A stretch of 64,000 bases of DNA from Edaphochlamys debaryana (taxonomy: Eukaryota; Chlorophyta; Chlorophyceae; Chlamydomonadales): NCBI GenBank assembly GCA_016858145.1, contig JAEHOE010000075.1:248001-312000 (forward strand). The letters run 5' to 3'. Every line of letters starts with the position of its first letter. The first letter of the stretch is position 1. The notes beneath the pieces were generated by a model. It saw only the letters and a program-made list of their open reading frames with translations, made no database searches and had not been told where the DNA came from. Shown here in pieces: positions 21,701-34,000 of this stretch. The translations under genes were made by a program, and so were the position numbers.

Positions 21701-24700
21701 CGATGTGGGGCAGACTGTCAGCCGGGCGTGCGACGGCATGGCGCCAACCCAGAGTTACTGTTTGCCCGAATGCTGTACAGAAGTGCTGAAGCAGAGTCCG
21801 CAAAGGATATAGTGGGACAGCGTCCTCACGAGGTCTGTCCCCGGAAAGCATAACTCCAGGGCCGGCGAGAAAGCGGCGAGCAGGGAGCAATATGGCCGGG
21901 GTGGAGTTTCCTTTGGGGCAGTGTTTCATCCCACCGGCCGTTTAACGGTCAGCACGGCGGGTCAAATGGCCACCCCAACGCACGTCGCGCCATGCATCTA
22001 CGTTACTATCTGCAGCCGCCAACCACCCTGCCAAACACATGCCTTGACACATCCCACGTGCCACATACTTCCCCGCCACACGCCCCTCAACCGCCCACCT
22101 GGCCGCCTCCTCGGCCCCCTCCTCCTCCTCCTCCTCCTCGAACAGGTCGTCCACCGTCTCCCCCGCCTCCAGCATGGCGTCGGCCAGGCGCTCCTGAGAT
22201 AGGGGGGTGTAGCGCAGCGGGCGTCATTGCGGTAGACGAGGGGTGTGTGAACATCCGTCCAGTGTGGGCTCCATGCTGACACCGCCACCGCCGGTGCCTT
22301 GCATCGAGCGAGGACGCCGCACACCAACACAATACCACATCACACAGTGCGGCATGCCGTGTGCCACCCAGCGTCAACCGGCTCAGGCCAGACCCCCTTC
22401 CCTCCAAACCTCATTCCAGGCCACCCGTACGGTAACCCGCGGCCCCCACCTGCAGCTCCTCCTTCTTGCCCGCCGCCCGCAGCCCGCGCTCCTGCGCCAG
22501 CGCCTTGAGCTCGGCGTACGGCAGCTCCGCGAGGCCGTCCAGCAGGGCATCGCGGTCCGAGGGGGCGGCGCGGCCCTTGGGCCGGCTGCTGGGGCAGGGG
22601 GCAAGAGGGAATGAACAGGGACTGTGTGTAAAACCGGAGGGGCACGAGGGGAAGGAGATGGGCATGGGGGCATGCGCGGGCTTAGCAGATGGGGCGTAGG
22701 GCCCAAGAGGTGGAGTGGGAGCAAGTGCGAGGGTCTGTCCTCGGGAAGAATGACCCCCGGGCCGGAGGGAGAGCGGCGTGCCGGGGGCAAAGTGAGCCGG
22801 GGTTGCGGGTCGATGTGGGGCAGACTGTCAGCCGGGCGTGCGACGGCATGGCGCCAACCCAGAATTACAGTATGCCCAAGTGCAGTACACGATGCAAGCT
22901 AGCTGCACTGTACAGAAGCATGTGTTGGTGTTCTGACAAGGGTTTGTCCCCGGAAAGCATAACTCCAGGGCCGGAGAGAAAGCGGCGAACAGGGAGCAAT
23001 ATGTCCGGGGTGGAGTTTCCTTTGGGGCAGTGTTTCATCCCACCGGCCGTTTAACGGTCAGCACGGCGGGTCAAATGGCCGCCCCTGTGGGTGCTTGGTG
23101 CCTGTTGCATGCTTGACGTGGGAATGCATGCGTCTCCCATATCACCCGACACGCGGCCACAGCGGCAAGGCCCATGCACCTGTACCATTGCCCCCACCAG
23201 CCCCTCTGTCGCTCGCACCTGGCAGGCTCCTCGGGCTCCTCCTCCTCCTCCTGCCCCCCCAGCAGGGCCTCCACGCCCTCCCCCGCTTCTAGCATGGCGT
23301 CCGCGAGGCGCTCCTGCGGGAGGGAGGCACACATCCGAGCGTAAACACATTGCACAACGCAGCGGGCAGCCGGGTAGCAGGTATTGGCGACGCCCACATG
23401 ACCAGCCTCCGTGTCAGCGGCAGGACTCCGCCCTCGCACCGACGGGCACCCAGACCCCACCCACCCTGACTCCCTGCCCACCCCTCCCCCCTCTCGACCC
23501 CTCTCCCACACGCACACACCGGCCCCAGGCACCCACCACCATCTCGGGCTTCTTGCCGCCCCCCCGCAGCCCTCGCTCCGAAACCATGCGCTGCAGGTCG
23601 TTGTACGACACCCCGGACAGCGCCGCCAACAGCTCCTCCCGGCTGCTGCCGCCGCCGGCGGCGGCGCTCCTGCCGCTGCCGCCGGCCGCGGGCCCCCGCT
23701 CCGCCTCCTCCGCCAGCATCAGCTCAGCGAGGCGCAGCGCCAGCTCGTCCCTGCGCCCGCCCGCGTTGGCCGACCGCTCCTTGAGTGCGACCTGCGGAGA
23801 AAGGGGGCGGGGCGGTGATGCGGAGCGGGGCGGGGCGGGTTGAGGCGGGCGGCGGCGCAACCTCGCAGCCGCCTCGCTCTAACGTACAGCCCCACCACGT
23901 GCCCGCAGAGAGCACCACCTCAACTGATAGCACCACTTTCCATAACAAGTCGCCTTCCCTCCACTCCCGCGGGCCGCTACGCCCCCCCCCACCTGCAGGT
24001 CCTTGTACGCCATGTCCCGCGTCTGGCCCAGCCAGTAGCCCAGCTCCCGGGGGTCGTCCGAGGGGGGCACGCCCGCGCCCGCCTCCTCGCCGTCCGGAAC
24101 TGACGTGGCCCTACAGAGTCAAAGGGGACACATGCGGATGGTGAGGGGGAGGTTCAGGGTGTGGTGGCGAAAAGGAAGCGCTTGCGGCTGGGCCGGGCCG
24201 TCGCTGCCTCAAGTCAAACCCCGTCAGCTGGCGCCTGGCAAGCGCCACGACGTGGGGGAACCCCCTTCGAGCCGTATGCATTGTGTAAAGGCTGTTTATC
24301 AAGGAGCAGGTGCAGAGCGGGACGGGCTGGGGAGCGCAGCGAGGTCTCTTGTGGCCGGGAATTGCAGTCGTGGCATTCCGAACCCGAGGTGCACAGGCTC
24401 GCCGCCACGGCACGCCGACACCTAGCGCGCCAGCCGCATGACAGTATCTCTCTGCATGTTGTGCGAGTCGTCCAGCCTCGGGAACGGACGCGAACCGCCG
24501 ACAAGTCCGCCGCCAAGTCCGCGACTCCAGGAGACGCGCCGCATTCCCGCTTGCCCACCTGTCGCCACGCTTTGCCTGGACGACGAGCCTCCATCCTAGG
24601 GGTGCGTATGTGGGCAAGAACACCCGGTGCACTCGGCATGGCGCCGAGCGGGCGCAGCGACGAGAAGAAAGCCGCAGACGAGCCCCCGTGCACGTTCCGA

Positions 24701-24710
24701 GTGTCAACAT
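6275..24710 (-). CDS. Giant plastid-type protein with SAP motifs and tandem D-alanine-D-alanine ligase-like modules
   Basis: Forty-one exons, phase-consistent throughout, give about 2,899 residues. Exon 1 (24710-24559) encodes a presequence rich in Arg, Ser, Ala and Leu without acidic residues, as in plastid transit peptides. Residues about 80-610 hold SAP-like helix-extended-helix motifs. Residues about 685-1400 and 2110-2730 are two D-Ala-D-Ala-ligase-like (ATP-grasp) modules; land plants and mosses also have a plastid-targeted ligase made of two fused copies. Residues 2731-2899 are an acidic Gly/Glu/Asp tail. Long Glu/Ala-rich linkers make the protein several times larger than bacterial Ddl (about 300 residues). 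Known plastid Ddl proteins supply the dipeptide for peptidoglycan made at plastid division, but several catalytic residues differ here, so activity is unsure. SAP motifs usually bind DNA or RNA, suggesting a nucleoid link (inference). Exon blocks are listed separately. Confidence 0.8.
9072..9275. repeat. Intronic direct repeat, copy 1
   Basis: About 200 bases, nearly identical to 9898-10105, lying in intron 35 of the ligase-like gene. It contains a GGCGGGGC/GCCCCGCC hairpin and both ends carry a gcgacc(g) motif. It has no coding potential that I recognise. Confidence 0.85.
9898..10105. repeat. Intronic direct repeat, copy 2
   Basis: Second copy of the 200-base repeat, in the same orientation in intron 33, with only a handful of substitutions. 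The two copies bracket exons 34 and 35. Confidence 0.85.
10521..15051 (-). other. Exon block 23-32 of the ligase-like gene: acidic linker and start of second Ddl-like module
   Basis: Exons: 15051-14575, 14363-14289, 14071-14009, 13823-13722, 13499-13218, 13008-12952, 12740-12633, 12424-11813, 11630-11082, 10810-10519. The block is dominated by Glu/Asp/Ala-rich segments (for example GEEEEEYDELDEQGEGYEA). Near its end RRVWVVVGGDGHMGRERG followed by AKLAKFQDMV and VEPFLMVPMG matches the start of the second ligase copy of plant tandem Ddl proteins: a GG..SER segment, then a V.P.L strand. The Ser of the usual SER/SEHEVS motif is missing. Confidence 0.65.
15268..19232 (-). other. Exon block 13-22 of the ligase-like gene: first Ddl-like module
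   Basis: Exons: 19232-19194, 19031-18803, 18604-18144, 17984-17650, 17428-17200, 17006-16730, 16586-16468, 16205-15974, 15737-15521, 15400-15268. Ddl landmarks in order: VDVAVVAG followed by an LDAARALLDAL helix (N-terminal domain), WWLDAATGTSTLLSPAQ, then HVVFPALPPGS with GVPLVGS (the region that is HG.GEDG and GVPYTGS in Ddl), a DRVETLSKLA stretch in place of the DK motif, and AAAAAFTALGLRDCATLEG near the C-terminal domain. The Asp, Glu and Asn that bind magnesium in Ddl are not recognisable, so this module is probably structural or regulatory. Confidence 0.65.
21002..21080. repeat. 25-bp tandem repeat, three units
   Basis: Three units of a tccggccgctgtccggcac-type 25-mer with two substitutions, inside intron 8 of the ligase-like gene just downstream of the exon 8 donor. 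Confidence 0.85.
21625..21988 (+). repeat. Dispersed element, copy A
   Basis: About 360 bases starting at gggtctgtcctcgggaagaa and ending near cggcgggtcaaatggcc. The two halves resemble each other (gtctgtcc...aa...gggccgg...agcggcg appears twice), so the element itself looks like a diverged dimer. It lies in an intron of the ligase-like gene. It has no coding capacity and may be a non-autonomous transposable element. Confidence 0.75.
22730..23084 (+). repeat. Dispersed element, copy B
   Basis: Same element and orientation as copy A, about 1.1 kb away. The exons beside it are also duplicated, so copies A and B arose together in a segmental duplication. Confidence 0.75.
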
Positions 24711-25005
24711 GGTTGTAACGTGTGATCTACGCCGCCCTCGTTAGGGCTCGTAGGTGCTCAAAACATGCTGCGGAGGCGACCGACCGAGACGCGAACTAGA
24801 GCCCCACCCCCTAGGTCACAGCGTTAGGGTATGGGTCTAGAAGTATATAGGTCTCGACGGCCCAGGGTGGGGGAATGCGGGGGCATTCCCATGCCCCTCG
24901 CGGGCAATGCACTCCCGAAACAAGGCCCGCGACCAGCTCCCTACACAGCCCTTTTCCTGCCGCCTCACTTCCCAACCGATTAGCCGGTTACCCCACACAT
25001 CAAAA
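24711..25005. promoter_or_regulatory. Shared head-to-head promoter region of the ligase-like gene and the NAC-alpha gene
   Basis: Only 295 bases separate the two start codons. A TATATA core lies at 24844-24849, about 160 bases upstream of the NAC-alpha ATG. The close divergent layout suggests shared regulation, which is inference. Confidence 0.5.
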
Positions 25006-26633
<1,628 letters not shown>

Positions 26634-28467
26634 CGCGCTAACGCTGCTGCCGTGCGCCGGTTACGTTTCGGTTACGCGAATCGTGCCGGCCGCGGCTGCG
26701 GCGGCGTTGCGGCGGCGCGGCCGGTTTGCTCGCGAGGAGGCTTCTGGGTGGCAAGGACGCGGGACCGGGCGCGTGGCTGTGGGCTGCTGTGGCGGGAGGC
26801 ACAGGGGGAGCAAGGGACCCGAGCGGGCGGGGGACGCGGGCAATTGGTGGAGGCGTGCTAGGGGCCCGTTGGACGGCCTGTGTCGGGGAGCGCCGGGGCC
26901 GCGGAGGTAGACGCGCGAGGACTAGGCGGCGCCCGAGCGCGGGGCTTTGCAGCTTGCTTGTTGGCTGTTCGGTTGTGGAGGCGGGGCAGGGGTGGAGCGG
27001 TGCGGTGCGGGGCCGGGCGCGCTGCAGTCGTGCGCCTGTCTCCCCGCGTGGGTCCGCCAGTGATGGCGGGGCGCCCCCGCGGCGCCGCTGCTGCCGGGCA
27101 GGAGGAGCGGGATGGCCGGGTAGTGTGTAAGGCGTACATTCGGGAATCCTGCTCCGGTGCCTTCATCGGTATTCGCATGAGCCTGCCTGGGTAGTCGGTA
27201 CCAGTTGAACGGCCCTATAGCCAGCCTGAGGGCGTGAAGCCGGTTGTCCAGGCTGCACTGATGACCAGACCTCCCGCCGGCCGACCAAACGGACACAGCA
27301 TCGTGCGCTGGGTGCACTCCCCCACCGCCCACTTTGCCCCATTCAACGGGGCCCCAAGCCAGCCCAAGCCAAGGGTACACCGGCTCTCTCTGCCAAAGCT
27401 CCTGCCCCCCGCCAACCCCCGCCGCGAATTCCACATTTTACAACACCGCTCGGGTCGCAGCTCGTATCCCTGAACTGCCGTATCGTTCGGACATGCGGTG
27501 CCGTACCGCGACCAGCGCGCTGGGCCAGCTCTTCGCATAGATATGTCGCTAGCGCTCCACAAGCCATGCGTGCTTCAAATATATACATATCCTTGCGTTA
27601 GGATTTGCGCCAGCAAGCAGAACGCGCAGGATGGCCCTTCCTGGCGCGCAATTCCACTCGGCCTTCCGTCGGCTGCCAGCGCCTCTCCTGCTCCCACACA
27701 TGTCTCCCACACCATGTATTGCTTACCCCGACGGCCTGTGGGTGGCGTTGCGAGCCGCAACGGTGCCTGCGACCAGCGCACTGGGCGGAGGGCTTGGCCC
27801 AGCCCGCTGGCTAGGAGCCAGGGTGCTGGCAGCAACATTGCTTCAGCTCTGGCCAGTTTCAAGCTACTGGGGCGAACTGCATAGCATACTTCAATCAAAA
27901 GCGCCATTCCCGACACTGGTTCCCCTAAACCGCCTCACGGCGAGCAGGTTCTTTCACCAGCACTCAAGCGGAGCACGAGCGAAAGGCAAGCGTCGCGCGT
28001 TGTCAAGCCGGGTCAGGCTAGGGGTACTCAGCACGCGTCTACCCGCTTGCCCCAGCGCCTGCGCTTGCGGCGCTCGGCCCGGCCCGGCCCGCAAGCGCTC
28101 TCCTGACTCGAGTCTCCCTTGTGTGCCTGCAGGAAGGCTCGCCCTCACGACTGGGCATCGCGGAGCGCGTAGGCGTACGCTTGGCAGGCAAGCTGGGCGG
28201 CAGGGCTGGGGAAGCAACGCCCATGCTAAGATCGTGCAGGCCTCCTCGAGGGTCTGCCTTCTGGTTCTCACGTTGCGGCCACAGCTCGATATTACAATGT
28301 TACGGGCGGCTCGTTGGCCTGAAGTAGCGACCGCGTTACAGCGGGGGACCCCACCTGTGATGGCATGTGGACGGAAGTCATCGGCGCAGCTGGCCAAGTG
28401 CCCGCTCAGTCCTGACCTTCTCCACCGCCCTGACACCCTGTCCCCTCTTTCATCCACGTGTGTGCAG
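26634..28467. other. NAC-alpha 3' untranslated region and gene-poor spacer
   Basis: The first 500 bases are probably the NAC-alpha 3' untranslated region. From about 27150 to 28467 I see no exon chain. Long open frames on the plus strand (one from 27631 to 29316) show no motif, biased composition only, and no matching splice sites. Confidence 0.5.
27126..27130 (+). terminator. TGTAA poly(A) signal of the NAC-alpha gene
   Basis: TGTAA about 490 bases after the stop codon, within gtgtaaggcg. Confidence 0.6.
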
Positions 28468-28790
28468 ACGCCCCTCCCTCGACGCTCCTGTCCGGCCTCC
28501 TTCACGACCTCTAGGCCCTCTGCGGGAACCTCCCCCTCCCCTCCGGCCTCCACGCCGCCCACGACGACGCTTCGATGGACCATGGACCCGCAGCTGCTCA
28601 GCTTCTCAAACCGCACGACTTCGTGCTCAGCAATGGCACGCTGCCGGAGGAGCAGGCCGCCTCAGCGAGGATGTTCAGCCGGTACGGACCCGTGTACACC
28701 CGACCGCCATTCCTCGATGGCGACATTGCACCCGCCCCCCCGGCGGAGGCGCCAGTTGTGGCCCCGCCCCAAGGCCCGGTCGCGTACTAG
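28468..28790 (+). pseudogene. Coding fragment interrupted by an in-frame TAG
   Basis: After a good acceptor (tgtgtgcag) the frame reads APPSTLLSGLLHDL, then TAG at 28512-28514, then ALCGNLPLPSGLHAAHDDAS and on through an ATG at 28575 to a stop at 28790. The peptide flows naturally across the TAG as if it replaced a GAG codon, suggesting a disabled gene. Two other readings remain: the TAG is part of an acceptor (cctctag) and a real last exon starts at 28515, or translation starts at 28575 and gives 71 residues. I do not recognise the family. Confidence 0.35.
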
Positions 28791-31021
28791 ACCAGCTCGG
28801 CGCCGGACGCGGCAGCCCGGAGTATGGGTGACAGCTGAAGCACAAAACCGGTGGATCGCGGCCCGGGCCCCGACGCGCCTCCGCCGCCCGCCGCCCCCTG
28901 GCCTACATGGCAGCCGCCGCCACCCCACCGGCCGACGCCGCGCCTCGCACGGGCCCTCTCTCTGCCGCCGAACTTCGCATGCCAGCCTCGCGACCCCACG
29001 TCTTCTCCGTGTCGGGGCCTTGAGCGGGGGCCAGCCTGCCTGTGCCCCCGCCCCAACCACGGACCGGAGCGTCCCCGTGGGGCTTCCGGGCCCCAAGGGT
29101 GTGACGGCGCCTCTCCGCCTTGCTGCCTCTCCCCGTGGGCTTGGTGGCCGCTCCTGGCGGCGGCCACCTGGCGCCGGTCCCCCCAGCGGCCATCGCAGCC
29201 CTCAGACGCAGCCTCCTTCGCCCTTAGCCAGGACAGCCCCGCCGGCGGCGCGGCGGCGCCAAGGGCGAAGGAGCGGCGGGGCTGTCCTGGCTACGTTGCT
29301 TCGCCCTCCTCTCTGAGGAGCTCCCCAGGCGCTGACTTTCCGTGCGCGGTCCAGAGGTCGGTGCTGCAGCGTCCAACCCGTCGCCTGTCGTACTGAACCT
29401 TTCCCTGGCTTAATGGCGGCGTGCAGTGATAGTGAGTGGCTTGGATAGGGAGCCAGAGACGCGGCGAACTGGTGGGCTGTGGGCCTCGAGCTGTTGCCAC
29501 CGTGGGGCACGTTTGTCTGCGTTGGGCCTTAAGGTCCATCCTCACGGCCACACGGGGCAACCCATGGGTAGCTTGTTGGGAAGCCTGAGAAGGGCGTGTA
29601 ACGGGACTGAGAAGTCGTCTCCATCGGCTGTTTGCTCCTGGGGCCCCATATCGGGCTTGCACACAAGCCTCAGGGTTGAGAGGCATGCTGGTCAGCGCAA
29701 TGTCGGAATGGTTCAGCAGCGGGCAGGTGATTAGCCGCCCTCGAGCCCCCACATACTGCCCTCCAGCCAGCCCTCAGCGCCGTTTCCCTTTGCAACTAGT
29801 TCACGATCTGGTCCCAGTGCCACGCTACCGACCCAATCAGGGCCCACCAGCGGTGCCGTGTGCTGTGATTCAGTCGCTTGGCAACAAGCGTGCGGCCACT
29901 GCCGCCTATGTCAACAGCACCCTTCTAATGCACTGCCCTCCGTGCAGCCCTGCTTGTTGCAGCTTAGAAAGCTGGCACAGGGCGTTGGGTGCGGGGCTCC
30001 TGATAGGATGGGCGAGCGAGGGGACAAGGGCGGGCACATGAAGCATAGCGTCTGTCTTAACAGCTGGCCGCAGCAGCCATGCACCGTATCGGGGGTGTCC
30101 TCTCTTGCTAGTGAGGTGGGCACCTGGCGTTGTGGCGTGCGCCAACCCAATTCCCGTGCCACGCGCGCGCCCTCGGCGGGCGCTCACACTGTCCCCATGG
30201 CGAATAGGGCCGGCGCACAGGGGACAGGGGTTGAGGGCCCCTCTTACATGTGTTTCGGACAAAGGCCTGCCGAGCATCGCTGCTCCCTGAACGGCAGGGT
30301 CCTTGCCCTTGATGTATGGGGCCGGCATCTCTCTTGTCCATCCACCCACAGATCACCAGCTTGTCGAGAACAATTATTCAACTGGTGGTGTACAACCTGC
30401 AGCCGCATCTCAGCAGCCAATTCACGCGCATGGTCCCTTGCCTTCTGCATCCTGCCGCTCACGGCGTGCCCTGGTGTGGCACAAACGCCTTGCCCCCTAT
30501 GGGGGCTGCTGGCTATGAAAGGGCACGCAAAAGGACTACTGCACACTCATCCGTCTACCAGCACGCAGATGAATAGCTAGGGAGGACGAAGGGCCCATAC
30601 GCCCACGCACACCGCGCACGGGATAAATGAGCAATTAGCTTTGTTGGTTCACAAATCAATGGAGGTAAGTGCGGGCACTGCAGCGGCCAGACCCGCACGC
30701 TTGGGCATGGGCATAGCACTTAACCCCTGGCCATTAACTTGCCTGCGGATGGCCCACTATATCAGTCCATTTATTGAGCTTCCCTCTTAGAGTCACTCCT
30801 AACGGGGTGGTCCGGATGCTGGTAACTGAACGGGCAGCCGTGCTCCACCAGCCCCTTCTAGCAGCCATGCAGCCGTAACCAGGACGCACGGAGCGCCGCC
30901 GCCCGCCTGCCCACCTTCAAGGGTCCGGCTCGGCACGGCTCGGCCGCCCTCAGTCCTTCCTGCTACGCCCTAAAGCGGCGCAGCCCTCCCTCCCCCTCCT
31001 CCACACCCGCCCCCCCCCCCC
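28791..31021. other. Gene-poor spacer with an interleaved inverted repeat
   Basis: No supported gene. The stretch contains the inverted repeats at 29214-29293, and its right end becomes less GC-rich (about 30600-30800). It should include the 3' untranslated region of the gametolysin-like gene; a minus-strand TGTAA lies at 30244-30248, about 770 bases past its stop. Confidence 0.45.
29214..29293. repeat. Interleaved inverted repeats (A-B-A'-B')
   Basis: A = 29214-29225 and A' = 29261-29272 form a perfect 12-bp inverted pair. B = 29226-29244 and B' = 29274-29292 form a perfect 19-bp inverted pair, extended to 20 bp by the flanking base. The pairs alternate rather than nest, so a transcript could form an H-type pseudoknot, or the DNA reflects a permuted inverted duplication. 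Confidence 0.9.
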
Positions 31022-34000
31022 TTACGCGCAGTCCGGGTCGTCGTCCCCCACCAGGCCGTCGCAGTCCGCGTCCACGCCCGCGCCGCAGTCCTCGCTCAGC
31101 GCGTACTGCTGGCACACCTCCACGGTGGCACCCGCGGCGGTGGGGCTGCCCACCACGCGCACCACCAGGCCCCCGCCCACCTCCAGGAAGCCGCCGGTCT
31201 GGGGGTCGCGCACGCGCTGCGGCTGCACGAAGCGGCCGGCCCAGGTGCGGCCGCTGGCGTCCCAGGCGGCCTTGCGGTTGAAGCTGGGGCCCCAGTCCAT
31301 GAGCAGCGACTTGAAGCCGAAGGTGCGCTCCGACTGCGTGCCGTTGTACTGGTGGATGAGCACCTTCATGTGCTGGGACGAGGTCAGGCCAGAGTCGAAG
31401 CCGCCGGCCGTCGAGTTCCGTACGCGGTACGAGATGTAGTATACGGGGTACGGGATCTTGGGGTTGCGGACGGCGTCCGAGTAGAAGTTTATGCGGTTGG
31501 CGTCCCAGGCGGTGGCGGGGGCGAAGCGGGCGCCCAGCGCAATCATGAGCTGCGGGCGGGCGGGGATGGGAGGAGGAATAGGCTGAGGTAGGGTAGCTAG
31601 GACGGCGGCACGGGGCAAGTCGGGAAGGGGACATCCCAGTCGAGGGTTGGCACAGGCCTGCACGGTCTTCGGGTACAGGTAAATGAGGCCCGGGCCCAGG
31701 CCCACGTGGCCCCTGCTCACGTGGTTGTCGTCCCTGGACCCGAATGCGGGCAGGTAGAACTGGCGCTTGTTGGCGGTGCGCGTAAAGTTGCCCGCGGACA
31801 GGGAGCCGTACTGGCCCTAAGGGGGTGAGGGGGGGTGAGTGGAGCGGCACAGAGGGGAGGATGGGTGGTGAGTCGGCCGCTTCTTTGGCGAAGAGATGGC
31901 AGGGTGTCTGGGCAGGTGGAGCCGCTCCTTGGGAGCTCAAGCGTCGTGGCAGGGATCACAAGGGACCAGGGTGGACTCACCCCGGCGGCCGTGAGCGAGT
32001 TGGGCCGGGTGCCGGGGGGGTTGAGCGGCTTGGCCCAGCCGATGCGGTACCTGCATTTGGCGGTGAGGGACGTAGGCATGGCCCCAGGTCAGTACGAATA
32101 ACTGGAAGAAGCCGCGACCCGGACACCACCGCGATCTCCCAGCATGCCTCCCAAAGGCAAGTCCGAGACTCGGATGCCCCCTGCCCCTCGCCGCTCACAT
32201 GTTGGGCGCGTTGGGGCACAGCACGCCGCTGCCCGCCTGCCGGAAGTTGCCCATCACGTCCGTTGCGTCGCCGTACTCGTCCATGCCCCTGTGGAAACGG
32301 CGTGAGATGGGGAGGGGAGGGCAAGGGGCGGGGGAGTGAGACCGGCGGGCTAGGCCTGGGTCCCTTCGACTCCCGGAGAGGCCTCCGGCTTCCGGATGCA
32401 TGTGGGACGCGCCCCCGTGCCGCCCGTTTCCACCTCGCCACCCACGCACATGCCCGCGTGCTCCAGTCCGTAGTTGTGCATGGCCTCGTGCGCCAGCACC
32501 TGCAGCCCCAGGCCCGCAACGCCGCCCTTGACGTAGCTGAGGAGAGGGGAGGGAAAGAGGGGAGGGGGAGGGGAGGGGGGGGGGCTGTCAGGACAGGCAT
32601 CTGCTCGAGCGTGGGCACCCAGCATTGCTCATTCGCAGCCGGGCAATCACACCCCGAGTGAGCAGACCAGGCCAGCCCGGTCCAGCCCTTCACGAGCGCT
32701 CACACGCTGCAGGTGGGCGACGTACACGTGACATCTGCGTAGCCGGCCCACTGGCAGGTGAGGCCGTTGGGCAGGATGTAGATGTTGCGGCGGCGCTCGC
32801 GGTAGCTCAGAATGGCGGCGAGCTTGGGGTCGGTGGCGGCGCGCTGCAGGCGGGCGGGGAGCAGAAGAAAGAGGGCATGAAATGGCGCTGAGGGTCTCCA
32901 TCTTGCGAGCGCCTGCAGCAAGAAGATGCAGCCCCCGACCTCATCCGCCCCACCAGGCCGTCATCCCCAACCGTCGTCATCCCGCTCTCCACCCGCCCTC
33001 TACCCACCAGGCGGGCGAACTTCTCCGCCTCCCGCTCCCAGGCCTGCTGCTCAGAGGCGGTGCAGAAGCGCGATACGTCCCACCTGGGGGGTGGTGGTGT
33101 TGGAGGTGAAAGGGAGTGAGAGGGTGGCCGCGGCGTAGCGGACAGGCGGGTGGGGGATGAGCGCCCAGGTAGGCGAACCGCAACACGCCACTCGCAAGCG
33201 TGCCCTTCACCCTATAGCTAGCAAACCCTTCCACCACGCACGCAGGTCTGCTGTAACTGCAGACATGCCCGCACCAACTCAGCATCCAACCCGTCCACCA
33301 CATAAGCACGTGCGCACCCACGCTCACCAGTCGTCGACGGTGTCGTTCCTGCGGGACAGCGGCAGCAGGTTGGCCCACTGGCTGGGCGGCTTGGGCGGCG
33401 GCCGCGGCGGCAGCACGGGCCGGCCGGTGAAGTTCTTCATGACGAAGCCGCGGCAGGGGATGGGCACGGGGCCCAGCACGTAGGTGTTCTCGTCGCGGAA
33501 GAAGGACTTGCCGTAGGAGCAGGTGGTGTAGAAGTTCTGGGCGCGGATCGGAAGGGGGGAGGGGCTGTGATCAGGGAGAAGCGTTTACGTGGGAGGAGAA
33601 GGGGACCCCGCTCCTGTGGCAGCATGGCCCCCTGCTTGTGAATACTGATGAACCCCCTCCGCCCTCCGCCCCATCCCTGCCGGTGCCCCTTACGTTGAGG
33701 TTGTTGGGGAAGCGGGCCTGGTCGCGCATGGCCGCCCTCACGTCCTGGAGAGGGGGGCGGCGGGGAGAGACATGAGAAGTGCAGGCAAGGCTTCCGGAGG
33801 GTGTGTGTTCCGGAAGCAGGATCAGTCCTCCAATCCTTCCTCCCTAGAAGCCGTCAGGCCATGAGCCCACCTCTGTCTTGACCGCGGGGCCCCACGACGA
33901 GGCGGGGCCGCATGAGGAGGTGCTGCCCTACGGAGGCCAGGGAGGAGTGGCGGCGAGCAGGCGGGACCGAGAGCAGTTAGGCCAAGCGAGACTCAGACAC

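Larger units (their letters stand above)
19394..24710 (-). other. Exon block 1-12 of the ligase-like gene: transit peptide and SAP-like motifs
   Basis: Exons: 24710-24559, 24110-23993, 23791-23537, 23313-23219, 22588-22450, 22193-22099, 21465-21405, 21198-21089, 20880-20649, 20461-20357, 20083-19830, 19613-19394. Clear SAP-like motifs lie at residues about 80-115, 155-190, 232-266, 520-560 and 575-610; the last (MTLRTLREELDARGL then GSKAELQNRLIDAL) is the best. Weaker candidates lie near 300-338 and 430-452. Most motifs are split by an intron at the same point between their two helices, which suggests growth by exon duplication. The ninth exon is an acidic Tyr/Glu/Asp linker. Confidence 0.75.

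Noticed and set aside
27631..29316. 561-codon open frame on the plus strand
   Set aside because: No motif, composition follows GC content, it crosses the interleaved repeat, and another frame fits the fragment at 28468-28790 better.
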